Shown here: in pieces, positions 57,986-64,000 of the stretch
Layout: the number at the start of each line of letters is the position of its first letter
Numbering within the stretch: the first letter of the stretch is position 1
Assembly: GCA_030847615.1 (NCBI GenBank)
Contig: JAUMIR010000003.1
Location: forward strand, 76,146,001-76,210,000
Direction of reading: 5' to 3'
From: Gambelia wislizenii
Taxonomy: Eukaryota > Chordata > Lepidosauria > Squamata > Crotaphytidae
Length of the DNA stretch: 64,000 nt
The notes under the pieces: generated by a model
Database searches by the model: none
What the model was told of the DNA's origin: nothing
The model's input: only the letters and a program-made list of their open reading frames with translations
Position numbers and translations under genes: made by a program

Positions 57986-58336
57986 GGAGATTTTCAGACC
58001 GCGTTTCAGCGTGCCTAGCTCGGGAGGAGCTTTTGGGAGAGGGACGGCGGTCTTGCGCGGCAGGGGGGCGTTTTCGGACGCCGCCGTCCCTCTCCTGAAA
58101 CCATCCGTGTCACTTCCATGAAGCTTCGGAAGCCGCAGAGCCATATTTTAATCACGGGCAACCTCCGTGATTAAAATATGGCTCTGCGGCTTCCGAAGCT
58201 TCACGGAAGTGACACGGATGGTTTCGGGAGAGGGACAACAGCGTCCGAAAACGCCCCCCTGCCGCGCAAGACCGCTGTCCCTCTCCCGAAAGTTCCTCCC
58301 GTGCTAGGCACGCTGAAACGCGGTCTGAAAATCTCC
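57986..58336. mobile_element. 351-bp near-perfect palindromic MITE with nested hairpins
   Basis: Ends GGAGATTTTCAGACCGCG and CGCGGTCTGAAAATCTCC. The arms (57986-58157 and 58165-58336) are reverse complements apart from roughly nine mismatches, nearly all transitions, with a 7-bp loop. Each arm contains its own inverted pair GGAGAGGGACGGCGG / CCGCCGTCCCTCTCC around a GC-rich loop (in the right arm this pair has one or more mismatches). Flanks are TTG and TTA, consistent with a 3-bp TTA duplication with one change. Much higher GC and CpG content than its surroundings. No coding capacity; the terminus links it to the TTATCAGA-type family. Confidence 0.9.
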
Positions 58337-58339
58337 TTA

Positions 58340-61300
58340 CTTTTCAGTAAGTATAGATAGCACTTACACTGTTAGGTCCTCTGCTGCCTTTCATGTTAAT
58401 TTTTAAAAATGTCTTTAGCTTTTAAATAGACTAAGACCTTTAAGGGAAAGAAAAACAGGTACCTGTCTTCGTGATCAGCAAAGGTTATTTTAGAGAATCT
58501 ATGCAACCACACAGAGTTATTAATTTGTTAGAAAGTGTAGAGAATGTTAGTCCCCAGTACTGAATCAGTTCCTATTTCTTTATATAGGCATTTGTAGATA
58601 AATCCTGAAATCAGCGGGTTTGTAACTTATAATTCTCTGTTTAAAGGAGAGGCACCCATCAAAAATGTCCCTACTGTGTAGCAGTGAAAGGGCTGTAGCC
58701 CTGGGAGGGAGAGAGTAAAAAAAAAGAAGTCTATCTGTGGACTGTTTCTTTGACTCTTTGCCTTTGCAATAAATAAGAGGTAGGCTCAAGCAGTCTTTCT
58801 ATGAAGTTTTAATTGTTCGTGACAAAAGCTTTCAGCAACCCCCCCCCCATGGAAAAACCTCACAAAGAATGTTTCACTGAAACAGGCCCCAATTCAGCTA
58901 CTAAAGGAGTAGATGGAAGTTTCGCTATTGATTTCTAGAAAAGCAAGGTCAGGCTTCAAGTGTGAAAAGAGGGGGAAAAACTTCTAAAATAAATATCTTT
59001 GTAAGAGCCCACTAAAAAGACCCAGGATTCAAACACATTCCTTCTGGAGATCAAGGATGTCCGGCCTTTGAAGCCTGAAGGGTTGGGGCGTTTCGCAGTC
59101 TGTGTGGCAGTCACACTGTGGCATTAGAAATTGTGCATTTGGAATTGTAAAGCATTTTAAATGGAATCTTTCAGAATTCCACAGCTGGCTGGTGAGTGAC
59201 AGCCTAATATAGCCTGGGGCAGAGTGGGAGATGGCATTGCTTGGATTAAAGTTAAAATTATCTCCTTGTGAAGAGATACTTAAAAACATTTTGTTAAAAA
59301 AAGAGGCAATTAAAATAAAATTCAACAAATGGGACACATTCAGGTTGTGTGGTGTGTAATAATTAAGATGCCCAGTCCATGAACATATTATGCTAGATTT
59401 AAGCCAGCTTTAATAGCATCAGGCAGTTTATAGTGTGATACTAAGGATGTTTATTAAGATTCAAATACTATTAGGTTCAATGGGACTTACTCCCAGATAG
59501 ATGTGTATAGCAGCCTTAGATTAATTCATGTTCCATTTACATTCCAATCCTATACATAATTATCTGAGAATAAAACTAGCAAAGTAGTTTGCTTAGGACT
59601 GCACTGTTGTTATGTTTAGTGTACAGTCTAGATTGATTTGTGTCCTGAAGCTTTTGCTCATATGCTGAGTACTGTCTTCAGTGTACTGTATGTGGGAGAT
59701 GAAGCACATTAGATCACTGATAAACTAAGCTCTTGTCTTTAAGTTGTGTCACATTTCTACTTCCCGTCTTTCCAAAGGGTTAAATTAATACAAATGTCCT
59801 CTTTTCACAAATAGACATATAGGGAAAGTATCTGAATAACTGGAACACATTAGATAGATACCTGGTTGGGCTGTTTTGATAGTCTCTTGTTGTAGAGGTA
59901 TTTTGAGAGAGAAACAAGAGAAAATGGCAATATATTTTATTGATCAAAATTCTGTTGTTACAGGAATATTACAGATTATACATTTGGTGGTTTTTTAATT
60001 GGATGGACAGAACTCTGCATACATTAATTATTTAATTAATGACACGCAGTACAAACCAATAGACCTGCTTCTGCTATATTAAAACATGTTTTTTTCTATG
60101 GAGTTTTTCAGCACCTCTGAGCATAGGTCACAGTGGACTTGGAGGCGGGCGGGGGGAGAGGAATGTAGCAATAAACAATTATTTTCCATTTTTAAAACTC
60201 TGATTTGTCTTAGGCTACTTCTGTGAAGCAGTAAAACCTATGGAGCACAATTTAGAGAAGACTGCACCTTGAATTCAATGAAACTTTTTTTCATCCCCCT
60301 TAATCCCTTGATAATTTTTTGTGCTTCTCTTGTAGAAAAGCAATTTTGCTAATCACCTTTGTGCCAATGCCTACATTCCTGACAATAGCGTGAACAACTT
60401 CCATCAAAGTCTTTGATGTGGGAAAGACATACACACACACACATAATCTGAAAACAATTCCATTCCTTTCCACTCAATGGAGAGCACTCTACTTTAACAG
60501 AGAACTGATTCTGTGGAAGTTTCTAATCCTTTCTGCCAAAGAAGAGTGAGAGAGAAAGAGGGAGAGAGAAAGACTCAGCCAGGTAGCCCACCTTATTCAG
60601 GAGTTAAAATAACATGGTTTTGCTCTCAGAGAAAATCAAAACAACTCAAGATCAAAACCAGATTTCCCCAACCCTAACAGGACAGCCTCTCTACTCAGAT
60701 AACTCTTGATCTAAGTGTGTAACAAGTAACTGGCTTTAATCCCTCAAAGTGATGGCGTTACAGATAAGTACCTTGCTAGTATCAGAGGTGTCTTGAATTT
60801 CAGAAATACACAAAAGTGTGAGCTGGAAAGAAAAACAAAACAGAAAAATCTCATCCGCATGACCTGTGTCTTTTGCTGAAAAGGTAGAAAGCTCAAGCAG
60901 CATACAGAGGAAGCTTTTGAAAAGGGGAGTGTAGACTAAAACCAGCAGTCAGGTAATGAAGAGTAGTTCTTGGATATGGTACCTGATGGCCTTGGGGTAT
61001 GTTAAGACACTTTGCAAACCATATTGGGAGGTGCATTACAGATCTGTCTAAGAGTGCTTATAAATCCCTGTCCACATAATAGAAAAATACTGTTGTGGAT
61101 GCCTTTGTATGTATGGTATACTCACAAATGGGGAGAAACGTGTTCTGGAGACAGGTAGCCAATTACCAGAATTCTTTGGGTGCACTATACTAGTATAACC
61201 ATACCAGTGTAGGTGGTGGCAGTAAGAGAGAACAGGTACAGCGGTCATAAAATTCGTAAAGCATTGGAAAAATAGACTGGTTGGAAGCAGCAGATTTTGG

Positions 61301-61707
61301 CTGCCTTCCATCATCATCACTGCCTGTGGTAGCACAAGGTTAGCAAAGGCACCAACAGAAATTATTATATCAACACAGAATAGATACTATGAAAAAAAGG
61401 GCAGGGGACCTTATTTCCCATGCCAAAGCATCTAACATCAAGGAAAGTATTCAGAGCTCAGAAGTAATAAGCTGTAATTTGTTCTTTTTTTCAGTAGTGA
61501 TGATATAACTGCACTATCATAATAATTTTAGTTACTTTTATAGTTACAGGATTGTGGCTTCCCTACAGATGGAGCAGAAATATTGCTTAGTTCAAGTGCT
61601 CTTTCTTGCCTGCCATATTGTAGACTTTAAAAAATATCAAAATCTAAGTGACTTTTAAGCAAGTACTAAGTACTTTTAACCTTTAAAAGTACTAAAATGA
61701 ACCACTA
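58340..61707. other. Unassigned, 3.4 kb; candidate conserved block 59030-59360
   Basis: 59030-59360 is complex and unique-looking (GGAATTGTAAAGCATTTTAA, GAATTCCACAGCTGGCTGG). 59460-59520 is a copy of the small GGGACTTACTCCC repeat. 60428-60442 is a CA run. No repeat end or gene recognised elsewhere. Confidence 0.3.
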
Positions 61708-62007
61708 AAATGAAATACTTGGGACCACAAGTGTTCCATATTTCAAAATACTTGCATATACGTAATGAGATATCTTTGAGATGGGACCCAAGTCTAAACA
61801 TGAAATTAATGTCTGTTTCATATACACCTTATACACATACACTGAAGGTAATTTTAATACACAATATTTTTAATAATTTTGTGCATGAAACAAAGTTTAT
61901 GTACATTGAACCATCATAAAGTAAAGGTGTCACTATCTTAGCCACCCATGTGGATGATTTTGGATTTTGGAGTATTTCGGAATTCTGAATAAGGGATACT
62001 CAAACTG
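61708..62007. mobile_element. Tc1/mariner-type MITE, TTGAGTCTCCCTTATC family, copy 2
   Basis: The interior matches 26923-27243 nearly throughout (GCATATACGTAATGAGATAT, TATACACCTTATACACATA, CACTATCTTAGCCACCCATG). The right end GAATAAGGGATACTCAAACTG is intact; the left ~20 bp are lost. Confidence 0.85.
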
Positions 62008-62341
62008 TATTAAGTAACAATTTGAGGTGGGGGGGGGGCTAAGAGCTATAACTGTAGCAAATTATGTGTTAAAAGAAACTTTCCAAACTCTACCAAGAAT
62101 ACTAATGGGATCATCCTTTCCAACAGGCTGAGACTTCAGTTCTCCACCCTGATTTGATTCAGGAAAGCCAACCCAGTTACAGCACAGCAGAACTAAAACC
62201 AGATCCATTGCAATATGAAAAGTGACATCTCCATACTTATTGCCTTCAGTTTCAGGCTTTTGTTTGAGAACTATTCTCTGCTCTATGAAACAGATGGGAC
62301 ACTTGTGCCTACAAAAGGTTCTGTCTTACTAGTGGAGTACC
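62008..62341. other. Unassigned sequence
   Basis: No gene or repeat recognised apart from a G-run at 62029-62037. Confidence 0.3.
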
Positions 62342-62576
62342 GATTCCACCTCAACATGAGGAGGAACTTTTTGACAGTAAGAGCTATTTGGCAGTGGAAC
62401 ACACTCCCTCGGAGCGTGGTGGGGTCTCCTTCCTTGGAGGTCTTTAAACAGAGGCTGGATTGCCATCTGTCGGGGATGCTTTGATCAAGATTTCCTGCGT
62501 GGCAGGGGGGTTGGACTGGATGGCCCTCGTGGTCTCTTCCAACTCTGCAATTCTATGATTCTATGATTCTTTCTAT
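62342..62576 (+). mobile_element. CR1 LINE 3' end
   Basis: Reads FHLNMRRNFLTVRAIWQWN and TLPRSVVGSPSLEVFKQRLD to a stop after SGML, then GGTTGGACTGGATGGCCC and two ATTCTATG terminal units. The coding part here is undamaged, so this is one of the younger CR1 tails. Confidence 0.9.
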
Positions 62577-64000
62577 GGGGGGGGGCTTGTTAAAACCTAA
62601 ATCTCTTTGCAAAGCATATTACAAAATAAAAGCCATCAAGCACAGCAGTATAAGAATATTATGCTCAAAGCAATATGCAGAGGCAGAAGTCAGGAAAATA
62701 AGTTTTTAGTGCAAAGGTTCTTAAATTAGTATCTATAGATGGGGTTCATGGGGCCAGTAAACTCAATGGGGAAAAAATTTATTCTGTTTCCTTCCTGTTA
62801 TTTTTAATTTTTCCTCTCATGAATTTTTAGGTAAAACTTTAGCCTTTTTGAAAGGTTAATTGCAAGTCTATGTGAAGGAAATCAACTTCCAATACAATAA
62901 AACCCACCAAATGCAACATTTTCTGTATCTGTTTATGCACATTTTTCCTGAAGTAGCTTATAGCTTTCATCAAAGGGATCCATGGCCCGCAAAAATTTAA
63001 GCAGCATACTATTTTTGGATGGAGACAATTCTTGAAATGAGAAAAGTAAACATCATCACTATCCCAGAAGCTGATTATAACAGAGAAGGCAGGAAAACAG
63101 GATGGAGGGGGGAATTTTGGGAAGAGTTAAGGATGCAAGGATGCATCATGCCAGGTTCTAACATACTCTGCAAATCTTGGTACTGGCTGAATGGGGTGTA
63201 GTAGGCCAGTGGTGGCATTAGGGTAGTGCAGAGAGGCCAAACTGCACCAGGTGACACTGTCAGAGGGAGGGGTAACACTGCCCTTAGTAATACCACAGTA
63301 GTAGGCTGAGTTCATTTGCCAAGCCCAGCTTTACCTCTCTTAGAGAAGTCTTTTCCCTTTAGCAGCAGGAACAAATTATATCACTAGGGGGAGCTCCCAC
63401 TTGCCTCTATGTTTCCCACTGTCCCTCTTTATGAAGGCCAAATCCTTTCACTGATAATTAAACAGGATTAGAGCAGGTAGGGGAGGGGGAGGGCTAACAA
63501 CTATCTTCTTCTGCAATAAAGAAATTATTTTCTGAAACTCCACCCCCCTGCCACCAGAGGAGAAGGGGGGAGAATTCCATCCTGGTGCAAATACTAGCTC
63601 TAGAGAACTACAGCAGAGGCGGAAAGGGTTAAATCTCCCCTCCACACCTGCCCTGATCCAATTAAATATCAGCTCCCTCACTCCTGCTGATGCTATTTGC
63701 ATTTTTAAAACCTTGTGTTAAATGTAAAAGCCTATTTCATAGCTTAAGCCTGAGAAACAAAGAGGGAGGTATTAGCATGCTCAAGAAAACCCTATGATTT
63801 GCAGAAGTATAAGAACTCTTCTAAAAAAAATAAAAAGAATAAATCCAAAGTACCCCCCCCCAAAAAAAACCCTTAGAGGAATTCTAAGTGTTGTAGAAAT
63901 TAATAAAAACCCTTAGAAACACACACACATAAACATCCCCTCAAATAGGGGACCTCCAGGGTTCCCAGCACAAAAGCATTTTAAAAACACCCCATCCTCC
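62577..64000. other. Unassigned; possible worn hAT end; candidate conserved block 63430-63720
   Basis: 62715-62990 begins AAAGGTTCTTAAATTAG and GGGGTTCATGGGG and could be a worn hAT-type element. 63430-63720 (CACTGATAATTAAACAGG, GATCCAATTAAATATCAGC, GCTATTTGCATTTTTAAAA) is complex, with homeodomain-like and octamer-like motifs; unproven. C- and A-runs lie at 63853-63869. Confidence 0.3.

Overview
The window is vertebrate nuclear DNA with no recognisable host gene. The repeat mix points to a squamate reptile, most likely a lizard: CR1, L2, L1 and RTE-like LINE pieces, a tRNA-type SINE reading 'GGTTTGAG...CCTTGGGCAAGTCAC', a 5S rRNA-derived SINE, Penelope-like terminal repeats, Tigger-type miniature elements and many short inverted-repeat DNA transposons. 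The species call is inference. The DNA is AT-rich, and the only long reading frames are broken retrotransposon frames. It is probably intergenic or deep intronic.

Layout. 0-5 kb: L1 ORF2 tail on the minus strand with a SINE inside it, a MITE, then a CR1 LINE whose reverse transcriptase is split by a 220-bp Penelope-type hairpin. 5-15 kb: Tigger MITEs, a solo Penelope terminal repeat, more MITEs, and a MITE interrupted by a 502-bp RTE-like LINE tail with a perfect 13-bp target duplication. 15-30 kb: L2 ends, SINEs, and a cluster of MITEs with GGA..TTATCAGA termini at 20.1-24.0 kb. 30-36 kb: a second hairpin repeat family split by a MITE, a fold-back MITE, and CR1/L2 tails. 37.0-41.0 kb: an essentially full-length but dead RTE-like LINE bounded by 11-bp duplications. 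43-48 kb: a composite repeat holding a Tigger MITE, a 5S-SINE and a CR1 tail. 52.5-53.1 kb: a Penelope-like element with inverted ends and a piece of the endonuclease-end reading frame. 58.0-58.3 kb: a 351-bp, roughly 95% palindromic GC-rich hairpin. The rest is unassigned DNA, with a few complex stretches that could be conserved regulatory sequence.

The most interesting structure is in the non-coding mobile elements. (1) One MITE family has both ~520-610-bp members and ~305-350-bp fold-back members that share termini and 3-bp target duplications. (2) Two unrelated hairpin repeats both carry a hammerhead-ribozyme-like core (CTGANGA, one extra base, 6-bp hairpin, GAAA) close to the hairpin tip. 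(3) Solo, snap-back and coding-core forms of one Penelope-type terminal repeat each sit between clean 10-13-bp target duplications. Nested insertions give a relative order of events.
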